Source: an uncultured Lachnospiraceae bacterium (GTDB lineage: Bacteria > Bacillota > Clostridia > Lachnospirales > Lachnospiraceae). From it: a stretch of 37,482 bases of DNA. Where the stretch lies: NCBI GenBank assembly GCA_946631165.1, contig CAMOZZ010000005.1, positions 1 to 37,482 on the forward strand, given 5' to 3'. Position numbers and translations under genes: made by a program. This document shows positions 1-7,817 of this stretch, piece after piece (positions within the stretch are counted from its first letter, which is position 1; each line of letters starts with the position of its first letter). Under the pieces are notes generated by a model that was not told the origin of the DNA, made no database searches, and was given only the letters and a program-made list of their open reading frames with translations.

Positions 1-1301
1 ATCAGGCTCTCGACCTTCTGTGTCCCGGCGCCGAACCCGGCAATATACGGGGAACCGCAGGAAGGGCAGCGGTCAGGCATGCCGGCCGTATAACCGCAGT
101 AATGACATTTCAGAATATTGCCTTTATGCGCTGTCATAGATACATCGCAATGCGGACACCGGATCACTTTTCCGCAGGATCTGCAGGATATGGAGCCTGA
201 ATAGCCCCGCCGGTTCAGGAACAGCATGATCTGCTCCTTCTTCTCCAGCCGTTCCCGGATGCCCTCTTCGAGCTTCCGGCTGAACATCCCCTTGTTGCCG
301 TCCTTCAGTTCTTCACGCATATCGATGATATCCACATGCGGAAGCATGCTTCCGGAAGCAGCGCGGTGTTTCAGCAGGAATATGGAATATTTCCGGTCCA
401 TTGCAGTATTGAATGTATTCAGGGACGGTGTGGCGGATCCGAGCACAACGCCGGCGCTGGCCAGTTCCCCTCTTTTTACAGCCGCTTCCACTGCATTGTA
501 CCGGGGCACGGAATCAGATATGTACGCGCCTTCATGTTCTTCATCCACGATGATAATGCCAAGATCCGGAAACGGCGCGAACAGCGCAGATCTGGGGCCG
601 ATCATGATCGAAATCTCCCCTTTGCGCGCCCGTTCAAAGCACTCGTATTTTTCTCCCGCGGACAGCTTTGAATGAACAACGCCGACCTGTTCCCCGAACA
701 CCCTCGTGAATCTGGAAAGGTTCTGATACGTAAGAGATATCTCGGGAATCAGAAGGATTGCCTGTCTTCCGGCGGCCAGGACTCTTCTGATCAGCTCCAT
801 ATAGACTTCCGTTTTTCCGCTGCCGGTCACACCGAAAAGGACAGCCGGCCTTCTGTCCGGACGCCGGAATTCAGTCAGGATCCCGTTTACCGCAGCAAGC
901 TGTTCTTCGTTCAGCGGCTTCGGAGATTCATTTCCGCATGGCAGGCTTTCTTCCGTCTTCGTCCTGGCTTTCACCTTCCGTTTCACCGGAAGCACCGTCC
1001 GCAGCGCCTGATTCATCGTACAGCCGTAGGTATCCTTCATCCAGACAGCCAGCCGGATCAGCTGATACTCTATGGATGCTTCTTTCGTATTGACGGCTTC
1101 TATGGGCTTCAGTTTCTCCGGCGCAACATCCGTGCTGTCCGTGATCTCCGTAACAAAGCCGCTGATCTTCCGTTTTCCGAAAGGAACCGTGACCGGCGTC
1201 CCGACGGAGATCAGCGATCGCATATCATCCGGGATGATATACGTATAGCTTTTATCTACATCCTTATTTGAAATATCAACTATGACGCCGGCAAATTTCA
1301 A
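1..1301 (-). CDS. priA: Primosomal protein N' (PriA helicase), 3' end outside window
   Basis: Replication-restart DNA helicase that reloads the replisome at stalled forks. The frame is open from a TTG start at 1301 (AAGGA ribosome site six bases upstream) to the left edge, giving 433 of roughly 730-800 expected residues. Visible in order are a Walker A motif (GVTGSGKTE, about residue 160), a DEEH Walker B box followed by an SVPRYNA stretch (the usual form is TPRYHA), GSATPSL of helicase motif III, and eight cysteines in four pairs (CRSC, CPHC, CHYC, CPSC, about residues 365-400) that form the PriA zinc-binding insertion. It is the last gene of a minus-strand run truA-pgeF-murF-priA and lies 48 bases after murF. 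Identification is firm; the C-terminal helicase lobe is not in the window. Confidence 0.95.
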   Translation of the reverse strand, partial: MKFAGVIVDISNKDVDKSYTYIIPDDMRSLISVGTPVTVPFGKRKISGFVTEITDSTDVAPEKLKPIEAVNTKEASIEYQLIRLAVWMKDTYGCTMNQALRTVLPVKRKVKARTKTEESLPCGNESPKPLNEEQLAAVNGILTEFRRPDRRPAVLFGVTGSGKTEVYMELIRRVLAAGRQAILLIPEISLTYQNLSRFTRVFGEQVGVVHSKLSAGEKYECFERARKGEISIMIGPRSALFAPFPDLGIIIVDEEHEGAYISDSVPRYNAVEAAVKRGELASAGVVLGSATPSLNTFNTAMDRKYSIFLLKHRAASGSMLPHVDIIDMREELKDGNKGMFSRKLEEGIRERLEKKEQIMLFLNRRGYSGSISCRSCGKVIRCPHCDVSMTAHKGNILKCHYCGYTAGMPDRCPSCGSPYIAGFGAGTQKVESL

Positions 1302-1349
1302 TGTTTTTCCTTCCGCTTTCCGATTGCATGAAGGCCGCCCGGGAATGCA

Positions 1350-2723
1350 TCATTTCTGATCTGCTTCACGAAGCGCATCCAGCACTTCCAGAAGATGCAT
1401 TCCGTGCGAACCTTTCAGCAGTATGACATCGCCCGGTTCTTTAAACGATCGAAGAAAGTCAATCGCCGCAGCATTGTCCTCAAAACTGTCAACGGGAATA
1501 TTCTTTTCCGCATAGGCCTGTCCGATGTTTTTCGCGAGCGTCCCGATCACAACGACATGATCGATATTGAGACTGCTTCCGAAAGCACCTGTCTCATAAT
1601 GCAGTTTCGCAGCATCCGGTCCCAGTTCCAGCATATCTGCCAGAACGGCGATCCTTCTGCCATCCGCCTGCATATCCGAAAGAACACCGAGAGCCGCTTT
1701 CATGGATGCCGGGCTGGCATTGTAGGTATCATCTATATAAACAGCCGATGCAGTTCTGACGATCTCAAGCCTGTGTGAAAATCCGGTATAGGAAGCGATC
1801 CCGGAAGCTGCCTTGTCCCAGTCCACGCTCATGACTTCGCAGACAGCCAGCGCTGCAAGCGCATTCATGACCTGATGTTCCCCGGGCACAGCCAGCCTGA
1901 TCTCTTTTTCCTTCCTGCCGAGTTTCGCGGTAAACACCGTTTCCGTTCCGTCCCGGTGAATGTTCTCCGCTCTCAGATCATTCGTTTCCGACAGGCCGAA
2001 ATACAATACTCTGTCATGGTACTCCCTGCCCATCTTCATGAGCATATCATCGTCTCCGTTCAGGATGAGGCAGCCTTTCGGGGGCATGAGATCCGCGATC
2101 CGGAGTTTCTCCCTTGCGATCCCTTCCCTGGATCCGAGATTTTCTATATGGGCGTCGCCGATATTGGTGACCACGGCATGTGACGGCCAGGCGATCCTGT
2201 TGATCCGGCTCATCTCTCCCGGCTCACTGACCCCCATTTCTATAACGGCGGCATCGTACGTATTGTCCAGTCCGCTCACCGTAATCGGTACGCCGAGCTG
2301 TCCGTTGTTATTTCCTGCCGTTCCGGTCACACGCAGCGCGGCGCCGAGGGCCGCCATGATCATGGATCTGGTGCTGGTCTTACCGACGCTGCCGGTGATG
2401 CCGATCACCATGCCGCTGTATTTTCTTCTGTACCATGCGCCGAGATCCTGCAGCGCCTTTACAGTGTCTTCCACACGGATGAACGGATGCGGATCATCCA
2501 TCTCATCATGTTCCATGGTAAATGTCGCTGCTGCGCCTGCTTTAAAAGCGCCGTCAATGAATCTGTGAGCGTCCACCTTTGCGCCAATAATCGGCACAAA
2601 GATATCATTCCCTTTCATTGTGCGGGAATCAATGCTGATATGTTCTATGATTTTATCCGGGTCACCGCACAGAAGCGTGCCTTTTACTGCTTCAGCAATA
2701 TCCTTCACCGTTACATTAATCAA
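1350..2723 (-). CDS. murF: UDP-N-acetylmuramoyl-tripeptide--D-alanyl-D-alanine ligase MurF
   Basis: Cytoplasmic ATP-dependent ligase that adds D-Ala-D-Ala to the UDP-MurNAc-tripeptide, the last soluble step of peptidoglycan precursor synthesis. The Mur ligase P-loop GITGSVGKTSTRSM lies near residues 105-120. It is followed by GNNNGQLGVP, the EMGVSEPGEM block typical of MurF, and DDTYNASPASM in the C-terminal domain. I place the start at a TTG at 2723 (protein begins LINVTVKDIAEAV) because AAGGAG lies ten bases upstream. This gives 457 aa, the usual length. The open frame continues upstream to 2846, but that extension would overlap pgeF and has no Mur-like sequence. It is 29 bases after pgeF, in the truA operon. 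Confidence 0.95.
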   Translation of the reverse strand: MINVTVKDIAEAVKGTLLCGDPDKIIEHISIDSRTMKGNDIFVPIIGAKVDAHRFIDGAFKAGAAATFTMEHDEMDDPHPFIRVEDTVKALQDLGAWYRRKYSGMVIGITGSVGKTSTRSMIMAALGAALRVTGTAGNNNGQLGVPITVSGLDNTYDAAVIEMGVSEPGEMSRINRIAWPSHAVVTNIGDAHIENLGSREGIAREKLRIADLMPPKGCLILNGDDDMLMKMGREYHDRVLYFGLSETNDLRAENIHRDGTETVFTAKLGRKEKEIRLAVPGEHQVMNALAALAVCEVMSVDWDKAASGIASYTGFSHRLEIVRTASAVYIDDTYNASPASMKAALGVLSDMQADGRRIAVLADMLELGPDAAKLHYETGAFGSSLNIDHVVVIGTLAKNIGQAYAEKNIPVDSFEDNAAAIDFLRSFKEPGDVILLKGSHGMHLLEVLDALREADQK

Positions 2724-2752
2724 GTCTGTTGTTCTCCTTATCCGATGATATG

Positions 2753-3628
2753 TCACGCACGTATTCTCAGGAACGCGTTCATGTTTCCTCTTCTTCCGCC
2801 GGTCGCACGATGCGAGAACAGATGCGTACTGTTCTCCGCTGTACACAGTCCCGAAAAGTGAATATGATCCGGTCTGACGCCGGCCGAGACCAGCGTATGC
2901 CAGACTGCGGCAGGAAGATCCACGAGCGAATGCGCGTCATCAATTCTTTTTATTATATCAGAACACGCACACTCTTTAAAGACCGTTCTGAATACTTCCG
3001 CTCCTGCTGTGCCGAACTCATAATGATCTCCCGAAATGCATGGTCCGATCACTGCAATGATATCCTCCGGAGGACAGCCCATCGTGCCCATCGCTGCTGT
3101 ACCGCGTTCCGCGATCCTGCCGACAGTCCCTTTCCACCCGGAATGAACGAGCGAGATGCATCTTCCGTTCCTGTCCGCCAGGAACACGGGCACACAGTCT
3201 GCAAATGTCGCGGAAAGGATCAGCCCCGGCTCATCCGTATACAGTCCGTCTGTTTCCCTGACCTTCAGCGTAAGCGTTTCACCAAGCGCCAGTTCGCGGG
3301 ATGCCTTCTGCAGATTCAGTTTATGCACCTGCTGCGTCATGACCACATCGTCAAGAGCGCCGCCAAACCTTCTCATCACTCTCCGGTAATTCATCAGTAC
3401 ATTTTCCGGTGCATCACCGCGGTCAAAACCCAGGTTCAGTTCAGAGAGATGTCCCGTGCTTACGCCGCCGTATCTTGTCGTAAACGCTGCATCTATGCCC
3501 GGCAGCGCATCAAGGCTGTGAAACCGCAGGAGCGGCAGTCCGCTTCCATCATCCTCAACATAAGCATCCCGGATATCCTTATCCCGGTAAAAAGACGATG
3601 CCGGTTCACTATAAATCAGATCAATCAT
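2753..3628 (-). CDS. pgeF: Peptidoglycan editing factor PgeF / YlmD (laccase-fold) family
   Basis: Member of the copper-oxidoreductase-like YfiH/YlmD family. In E. coli the family member removes misincorporated UDP-MurNAc-L-Ser, and other members act on purine nucleosides, so the exact reaction here is inferred. The family signature is clear: QVHKLNL, then DGLYTDEPGL, the ATFADCVPVFL block with the conserved Cys, VHSGWKGTVGRIA with the metal-ligand His, IGPCISGDHYEFG, and a C-terminal FSHRATGGRRGN. Length is 291 aa, slightly long for the family. The start ATG overlaps the end of truA by eight bases and AAAGG precedes it, so the two genes are translationally coupled. Its place just before murF fits a role in wall-precursor quality control. 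Confidence 0.9.
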   Translation of the reverse strand: MIDLIYSEPASSFYRDKDIRDAYVEDDGSGLPLLRFHSLDALPGIDAAFTTRYGGVSTGHLSELNLGFDRGDAPENVLMNYRRVMRRFGGALDDVVMTQQVHKLNLQKASRELALGETLTLKVRETDGLYTDEPGLILSATFADCVPVFLADRNGRCISLVHSGWKGTVGRIAERGTAAMGTMGCPPEDIIAVIGPCISGDHYEFGTAGAEVFRTVFKECACSDIIKRIDDAHSLVDLPAAVWHTLVSAGVRPDHIHFSGLCTAENSTHLFSHRATGGRRGNMNAFLRIRA

Positions 3629-4364
3629 AATCTACCTTTATCAGACAAAGCCCTTTTGCCGGCGCTGTAACACCGGCAAGCGCTCTGCATTTCGCTTCCA
3701 GCAGCTCCTGCATGCTTTCCGGCGTCCGCTTTCCGGCACCGACTTCGAGAAGTGTGCCGGTCAGGATCCTCACCATATGCTGCAGGAATCCGTTTCCGTG
3801 GTAATAGAATGTAAGCCAGGGGCCTTTGCTGACGATGTCGATCTTATCCACACATCTTACCGTACTTTTCTTCATCCGCGGATTACTGCAGAAAGAAGCG
3901 AAATCATGCGTGCCTTTCAGATATTCCGCCGCAGCCCTCATCTGTTCAACATCCGGCCGGAATTCCGGCACATAAACGAAACGTCTTTCAAATACAGGCT
4001 TCTCATCGCCGACATAGCAGGTATATCTGTAGGTCTTCCCTGTCGCATTGTACCTGGCATGAAAACGGTCTCCTGCCTGCACCAGTTCATTGATGCTGAT
4101 ATCCTCCGGCAGATAACGGTTCATATAAGCTTTCAGTTCCGTGTCGGAAAGATCCGTATCAAGCCTGAAGTTTGCGACCATGCCGAGCGCATGCACGCCG
4201 GCATCCGTCCTGCCTGCTCCCAGCACTTCAACCGGTTCGCCGGCAAGCTTTGCAAGAACACTCTCCAGCTTTCCCTGTATCGTCATTTCCTTATCCGGCT
4301 GATGTTCCCAGCCGTAGAATCTGGTACCGTCATAGGAAAGGATGATCCTGTAATTCTTTTTCAT
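3621..4364 (-). CDS. truA: tRNA pseudouridine(38-40) synthase TruA
   Basis: Isomerises uridines 38-40 in the tRNA anticodon arm to pseudouridine. The protein shows LSYDGTRFYGWEHQP at the N terminus, the catalytic AGRTDAGVHALG motif (Asp nucleophile), ARYNATGKTYRY, and the C-terminal NGFLQHMVRILTGTLLEVG block. I start it at the ATG at 4364 (MKKNYRIILSYDG), giving 247 aa. An upstream in-frame ATG at 4394 would put the ideal TATAAT at 4381-4386 inside the gene, so the shorter form is preferred. It is the first gene of the operon leading through pgeF and murF to priA. The predicted transcript leader is only about ten bases. Confidence 0.95.
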   Translation of the reverse strand: MKKNYRIILSYDGTRFYGWEHQPDKEMTIQGKLESVLAKLAGEPVEVLGAGRTDAGVHALGMVANFRLDTDLSDTELKAYMNRYLPEDISINELVQAGDRFHARYNATGKTYRYTCYVGDEKPVFERRFVYVPEFRPDVEQMRAAAEYLKGTHDFASFCSNPRMKKSTVRCVDKIDIVSKGPWLTFYYHGNGFLQHMVRILTGTLLEVGAGKRTPESMQELLEAKCRALAGVTAPAKGLCLIKVDYD

Positions 4365-4380
4365 ATTGCCCTGCCCCTGT

Positions 4381-4410
4381 ATTATAACATCCAAAGTCCC
4401 GGACGGTCAT
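4381..4410 (-). promoter_or_regulatory. Predicted sigma-A promoter of the truA-pgeF-murF-priA operon
   Basis: On the minus strand a perfect TATAAT (4381-4386) is preceded at 18 bases by ATGACC, a weak -35. The expected start near 4374 leaves a very short leader before the truA ATG. Confidence 0.6.
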
Positions 4411-4428
4411 CCGGAAACAGCCTTTCTG

Positions 4429-4974
4429 TTACGACAGTTTATGTCTTCTGTATATCTCTCCGTCAAGGGTCTTCCACAAAAATTCGTTCCCGTCAAATGT
4501 CATGTAGCCGCGCGGATGGTCCTGCTTCGGAAGCGAGACAGAGCCGGGATTCATGTATACATAGCTGCCATGGTCTTCACAGACAGACAGATGGGTATGT
4601 CCGTGCAGGAGGATATCGCCGTCCTTTAACGGCGGAAGCTGGTCATTATTAAAACGATGGCCATGGGTCATGAAGATCATATGTGTACCCGCGGCGATCA
4701 GTGCATAATCCGCCAGCACGGGGAAGTCCAGCACCATCTGATCCACTTCCGCTTCACAGTTTCCCCGTACACACAGGATTTCCGTTTTCATGGCGTTCAG
4801 CATCTTTGCGACAGCCGGCGGATCATATTCCTCCGGCAGCGGATTCCTGGGGCCGTGATATAAAATATCTCCGAGAAGCAGCATCCTGTCAGCTGCTTCC
4901 CGCCTGTATGCTTCCAGCGCCATCCTGCAGTAACGGGCCGATCCGTGAATGTCCGATACAATAAAATATTTCAT
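4429..4974 (-). CDS. yfcE: YfcE-type metallophosphodiesterase
   Basis: Small calcineurin-like phosphoesterase of the YfcE/MJ0936 type, which in E. coli is a Mn2+-dependent phosphodiesterase of unknown natural substrate. All metal-binding boxes are present in order: SDIHG at residues 8-12, GDILYHGPRNP, RGNCE, MTHGHRF and HGHTHLS. Length (181 aa) is normal. The ATG at 4974 has GGAG eight bases upstream. The gene stands 64 bases before the truA start on the same strand; only weak hairpins lie between, so some read-through into truA is possible. It is divergent from fbp. Confidence 0.9.
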   Translation of the reverse strand: MKYFIVSDIHGSARYCRMALEAYRREAADRMLLLGDILYHGPRNPLPEEYDPPAVAKMLNAMKTEILCVRGNCEAEVDQMVLDFPVLADYALIAAGTHMIFMTHGHRFNNDQLPPLKDGDILLHGHTHLSVCEDHGSYVYMNPGSVSLPKQDHPRGYMTFDGNEFLWKTLDGEIYRRHKLS

Positions 4975-5010
4975 TGATCATTTTCTCCGTTCTTTTTATA
5001 CATCCGGTCT

Positions 5011-5016
5011 ATTATA
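5011..5016 (-). promoter_or_regulatory. Predicted -10 box of the yfcE promoter
   Basis: A perfect TATAAT on the minus strand lies about 36 bases before the yfcE start. The sequence at the expected -35 position (TTCCTT) is poor. The bases just upstream, GACTTTGG, also precede the truA -10 box. Confidence 0.45.
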
Positions 5017-5067
5017 ACCAAAGTCGGATCAATAAGGAAGCAGAATTTTACCATATATTTCTTATCT

Positions 5068-5096
5068 TTGACACGATATAGCCTTTGTGTTACACT
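5068..5096 (+). promoter_or_regulatory. Predicted sigma-A promoter of fbp
   Basis: TTGACA (5068-5073), 17-base spacer, TACACT (5091-5096). This is a near-consensus promoter 42 bases before the fbp ATG. Confidence 0.8.
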
Positions 5097-5138
5097 AATT
5101 TAAGGGATTTTTCCCATTTTCAAGGAGGAGCACGAAGC

Positions 5139-7100
5139 ATGCACGAAAGCAACGATTATGACATGAAATATCTGGAAGCGCTCTCTTACCGCTTCCCGTC
5201 TATTGCCAAAACGAGTACAGAGATTATCAACCTCTGCTCGATCCTTCAGCTGCCCAAAGAGACCGAACATTTTATGACAGATATCCATGGTGAATATGAG
5301 CAGTTCGTTCATATCATGAAGAATGGTTCCGGTGCTGTCAGAAGCAAAATTGAAGACGAATTCGGCTTCAATCTTACCCCGCAGGATAAGAAGGATCTCG
5401 CTACCCTGATCTATTATCCGAAGGAGAAAATCGCGCTTGTCAAAGAATCCGGGGAAAACATGCACGATTGGTATCGTACCATGCTGCTGCGTCTCATCCG
5501 CATGGCGCGGCAGTCCGCCAAAAAGTACACCCGTTCCAAAGTCCGTAAATCGATGCCGGAAGATTTCGCCTATCTGATCGAAGAACTGATGAGCGAAACG
5601 GATTACGCGGACAAGGATAATTATTATGACAGGATCCTGGAAGCGCTTATCCAGACCGAACGTGTGGAAGAATGCATCGTGGCATTCTCGACGACCATCC
5701 AGAGGCTGACTGTCAACCACCTTCATATCATCGGCGACATCTACGACAGAGGCCCCGGTCCGGATATTATCATGGATACCATGATGGGCATCAAGAATCT
5801 TGACATCCAGTGGGGAAATCATGACGTTGTCTGGATGGGCGCTGCCTGCGGCAATCTCACACTGATCGCTACCGCCCTTCGTCTGACTGCCCGTTACGGC
5901 AATCTGGACACCGTGGAGAACGGCTACGGCATCAACCTGATCCCGCTGATGCGTTTTGCCATGGACGCTTACAAGGATGATCCCTGCAGCTGTTTCGGCC
6001 TGAAGTATGATGAAAAGACCTATGACATAAACGATCTGGAGCAGGATATCAAGATGCACAAGGCGATCGCCGTCATCCAGTTCAAGCTGGAGGGCCAGCT
6101 CATCAAGAGACACCCCGAATGGCATATGGAAGACCGTCTGCTGCTCGATAAGATCGACTGGGAGCGCGGCGTTATCAACTGTTACGGCAAAGAATATCCC
6201 ATGAAGGAAATGGGCTTCCCTACAGTGGATCCCAAAGATCCCTACGCCCTTACTGCAGAGGAAGAAGACGTGATGCTCCATCTTCAGAAGAGCTTCATGA
6301 ACAGTGAACGGCTGCAGCGGCATGTCCGTTTCCTGCTGAACAGAGGAAGGCTGTATCTGATCTACAACCAGAATCTCCTCTTCCACGGCAGCATTCCTCT
6401 TACGGAAGAAGGAGAACTGGCTGAAGTTCCGCTCGGGGACAAATGCTATAAAGGCAGGGAAGTGATGGATGTCCTGGACAATTATGTCCGCAAAGGCTAT
6501 TACCTTCCTGCAGGACCGGATAAAGATTATGCGACAGATGTTATTTACTTCCTGTGGACGCATCCGCTGTCACCGCTGTTCGGCAAATATAAGATGACGA
6601 CCTTTGAGCGCTACTTTATCGAAGATAAGGAAACGCACAACGAGCCGAAGACGCCTTATTACAAACTGTACAATAACGAAGAAGTCATTAAACGCATCTT
6701 CGACGAATTCGATCTCGACTGGGAAGAATCCCATATCATCAACGGCCATGTGCCGGTCAAGCAGAAGAAGGGAGAATCCCCTATCAAATGCGGCGGCAAG
6801 CTTCTGATGATCGACGGCGGTTTCTCCAGAGCTTACCAGAAGACCACCGGTATTGCCGGCTATACGCTGATCTCGAATTCCTACGGACTGAAGCTGGTCT
6901 ATCATGAGCCCTTTACATCAAAGGAAGATGCGATCAGGAACGGCAGCGACATCCATTCCGAGACGATGGTCGTGGAAGGCGTGCGCAAGCGCAAATCGGT
7001 AAGAGATACCGAACACGGCACCAGGATCCGGATGCAGCTGAAGGATCTCAAGGCCCTTCTGGAGTGCTACAGATCGGGACTGATTCCGGAGAAGGAATGA
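5139..7100 (+). CDS. fbp: Fructose-1,6-bisphosphatase, class III (Firmicutes type)
   Basis: Hydrolyses fructose-1,6-bisphosphate to fructose-6-phosphate, the committed gluconeogenic step. It belongs to the large class III enzymes that carry a metallophosphoesterase core and are unrelated to E. coli Fbp. Visible are DIHGEYEQF near residue 45, GDIYDRGPGPDIIMD near 200, GNHDVVWMGAACGN near 225, and NGHVPVKQKKGESP near 535. I start at the ATG at 5139 (MHESNDYDMKYLEAL, 653 aa, the normal family length) because CAAGGAGGAG sits ten bases upstream. The in-frame upstream methionine at 5085 lies inside the promoter. It is transcribed alone between a strong promoter and a strong terminator. A pckA gene occurs 5 kb away, so both gluconeogenic control steps are in the window. 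Confidence 0.95.
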   Translation: MHESNDYDMKYLEALSYRFPSIAKTSTEIINLCSILQLPKETEHFMTDIHGEYEQFVHIMKNGSGAVRSKIEDEFGFNLTPQDKKDLATLIYYPKEKIALVKESGENMHDWYRTMLLRLIRMARQSAKKYTRSKVRKSMPEDFAYLIEELMSETDYADKDNYYDRILEALIQTERVEECIVAFSTTIQRLTVNHLHIIGDIYDRGPGPDIIMDTMMGIKNLDIQWGNHDVVWMGAACGNLTLIATALRLTARYGNLDTVENGYGINLIPLMRFAMDAYKDDPCSCFGLKYDEKTYDINDLEQDIKMHKAIAVIQFKLEGQLIKRHPEWHMEDRLLLDKIDWERGVINCYGKEYPMKEMGFPTVDPKDPYALTAEEEDVMLHLQKSFMNSERLQRHVRFLLNRGRLYLIYNQNLLFHGSIPLTEEGELAEVPLGDKCYKGREVMDVLDNYVRKGYYLPAGPDKDYATDVIYFLWTHPLSPLFGKYKMTTFERYFIEDKETHNEPKTPYYKLYNNEEVIKRIFDEFDLDWEESHIINGHVPVKQKKGESPIKCGGKLLMIDGGFSRAYQKTTGIAGYTLISNSYGLKLVYHEPFTSKEDAIRNGSDIHSETMVVEGVRKRKSVRDTEHGTRIRMQLKDLKALLECYRSGLIPEKE

Positions 7101-7108
7101 TCGCGTTC

Positions 7109-7120
7109 GCTGAGAGCAGT
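7109..7120. repeat. Inverted copy of the 16-bp repeat core
   Basis: GCTGAGAGCAGT, directly after the fbp stop, is the exact reverse complement of ACTGCTCTCAGC at 7236-7247 and again at 7268-7279. The pair flanks the fbp terminator and a second hairpin. Confidence 0.7.
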
Positions 7121-7124
7121 GCAT

Positions 7125-7182
7125 AATGAAAAAGGAAGGCCGGGAGACAAGTTTACTTGTAACCCGGCTTTCCTTTTTCATT
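7125..7182. terminator. Rho-independent terminator downstream of fbp
   Basis: A long, almost perfectly symmetric hairpin. The outer arms (about 20 bases each, one small asymmetry) end in a GC-rich GGCCGGG / CCCGGC core, and the loop region contains ACAAG-TTTA-CTTGT. A T-run lies on the 3' arm on the plus strand; the symmetry gives the minus strand one as well. Confidence 0.85.
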
Positions 7183-7200
7183 ATATACGGCGACAGCCGT

Positions 7201-7237
7201 GTTGAGAACAAAAATCTCTGATTTTTGTTCGAACAAC
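7201..7237. repeat. Perfect AT-rich stem-loop in the fbp-blaI gap
   Basis: GAACAAAAAT (7206-7215) pairs with ATTTTTGTTC (7221-7230) around a five-base loop, and GTTG/CAAC extend it outside a small internal loop. No T-run follows on either strand, so it is not an obvious terminator. Confidence 0.7.
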
Positions 7238-7292
7238 TGCTCTCAGCTTGTGCTGCTCTCAGCCCATACTGCTCTCAGCCCATACTGCTCTC
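7237..7292. repeat. 16-bp tandem repeat, three full units plus a partial one
   Basis: CTGCTCTCAGC recurs at 7237, 7253 and 7269, exactly 16 bases apart, with an eight-base remnant (CTGCTCTC) at 7285. Units two and three are identical (CTGCTCTCAGCCCATA). I see no coding frame through it; the 7101-7365 gap otherwise holds hairpins only. Confidence 0.8.
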
Positions 7293-7298
7293 CCCTTC

Positions 7299-7336
7299 AA
7301 AAAAAGACTGTGCAGGTCTTCCTGCACAGTCTTTTT
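7299..7336 (-). terminator. Rho-independent terminator of the BlaI-type gene
   Basis: A 16-bp perfect stem (7301-7316 with 7321-7336) with a four-base loop. On the minus strand it is followed by seven Ts, placing it 30 bases after the stop of the gene at 7366. Confidence 0.9.
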
Positions 7337-7365
7337 CGCTAATTAATTCTTTTCATACGAACAGA

Positions 7366-7704
7366 TCAGTCCCGCTCCGACTGTTCCATAAAACGTCCGT
7401 AAGCAGACAAAAATGTCTTTGACGCATCCGCACTCCAGAAATCTGCCATTCTTGCAGCATAGTCCTCAAGGAATTCCGTCTCTCCCACTTTCGGTGAGAA
7501 GCGCGAAGTTCCTTTCTTGTAGGAGCTTACGTATTTTTTGTCTTTCAGCCTTTTCAGAAAGGTATAAACTGTAGTTTCCTTATAAACAATATTATACGCT
7601 TCTTCTATGCTGATGATCAGTTCGCCTACTGTCATAGGAGAGCCTGACTCCCAAAGACATTTCATAACCATTAGCTCGCGATCGGATAAATCGGTAAAAT
7701 TCAT
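7366..7704 (-). CDS. BlaI/MecI/CopY-family transcriptional repressor
   Basis: A 112-aa winged-helix DNA-binding protein. The N terminus (LSDRELMVMKCLWESGSPMTVGEL) matches the BlaI start motif, ETTVYTFLKRLKDKKYV is the recognition-helix and wing region, and SRFSPKV precedes the helical dimerisation tail. Family members repress beta-lactamase, mecA or copper-ATPase genes and are released by proteolysis or metal. The usual partner, a BlaR1/MecR1 membrane protease or a copper ATPase, is absent: downstream is a terminator and upstream is glcK. The target is therefore unknown beyond likely autoregulation. GGAGG lies six bases before the ATG. It has its own promoter, an operator-like palindrome and a terminator, so it is monocistronic. 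Confidence 0.85.
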   Translation of the reverse strand: MNFTDLSDRELMVMKCLWESGSPMTVGELIISIEEAYNIVYKETTVYTFLKRLKDKKYVSSYKKGTSRFSPKVGETEFLEDYAARMADFWSADASKTFLSAYGRFMEQSERD

Positions 7705-7746
7705 ATCAACCTCCAGCTGTATTTTTCCCCCCGACTTTCCATCACA

Positions 7747-7775
7747 ATTATAGTTTATATGGCGAATTCTAGCAA
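7747..7775 (-). promoter_or_regulatory. Predicted promoter of the BlaI-type gene
   Basis: On the minus strand: TTGCTA (7770-7775), 17-base spacer, TATAAT (7747-7752). It lies in an AT-rich gap after glcK. Confidence 0.75.
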
Positions 7776-7783
7776 TTTAGAAT
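7766..7783. promoter_or_regulatory. Candidate operator overlapping the BlaI-type promoter
   Basis: ATTCTA-GCAATT-TAGAAT is a perfect 6+6+6 inverted repeat that covers the -35 hexamer at 7770-7775. The geometry suits a dimeric repressor, and autoregulation by the adjacent BlaI-type protein is the simplest inference. It does not match the TACA-N2-TGTA core of CopY/BlaI operators. Confidence 0.5.
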
Positions 7784-7817
7784 ATTTTTATTATATTTAT
7801 TATTTATTTTTTGAGAT

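Noticed and set aside
2724-2846. Longer MurF with an N-terminal extension starting at 2846
   Set aside because: It would overlap pgeF, the extension has no Mur domain sequence, and the TTG at 2723 has a clear ribosome site and gives the normal length.
5100-6563. Long open frame on the minus strand opposite fbp
   Set aside because: Its translation resembles no protein family, it lies wholly inside a firmly identified gene, and it has no promoter or ribosome site; it is a codon-bias shadow.
7237-7292. Possible CRISPR array
   Set aside because: Units are 16 bases with no distinct spacers and no cas genes nearby; this is a simple tandem repeat.
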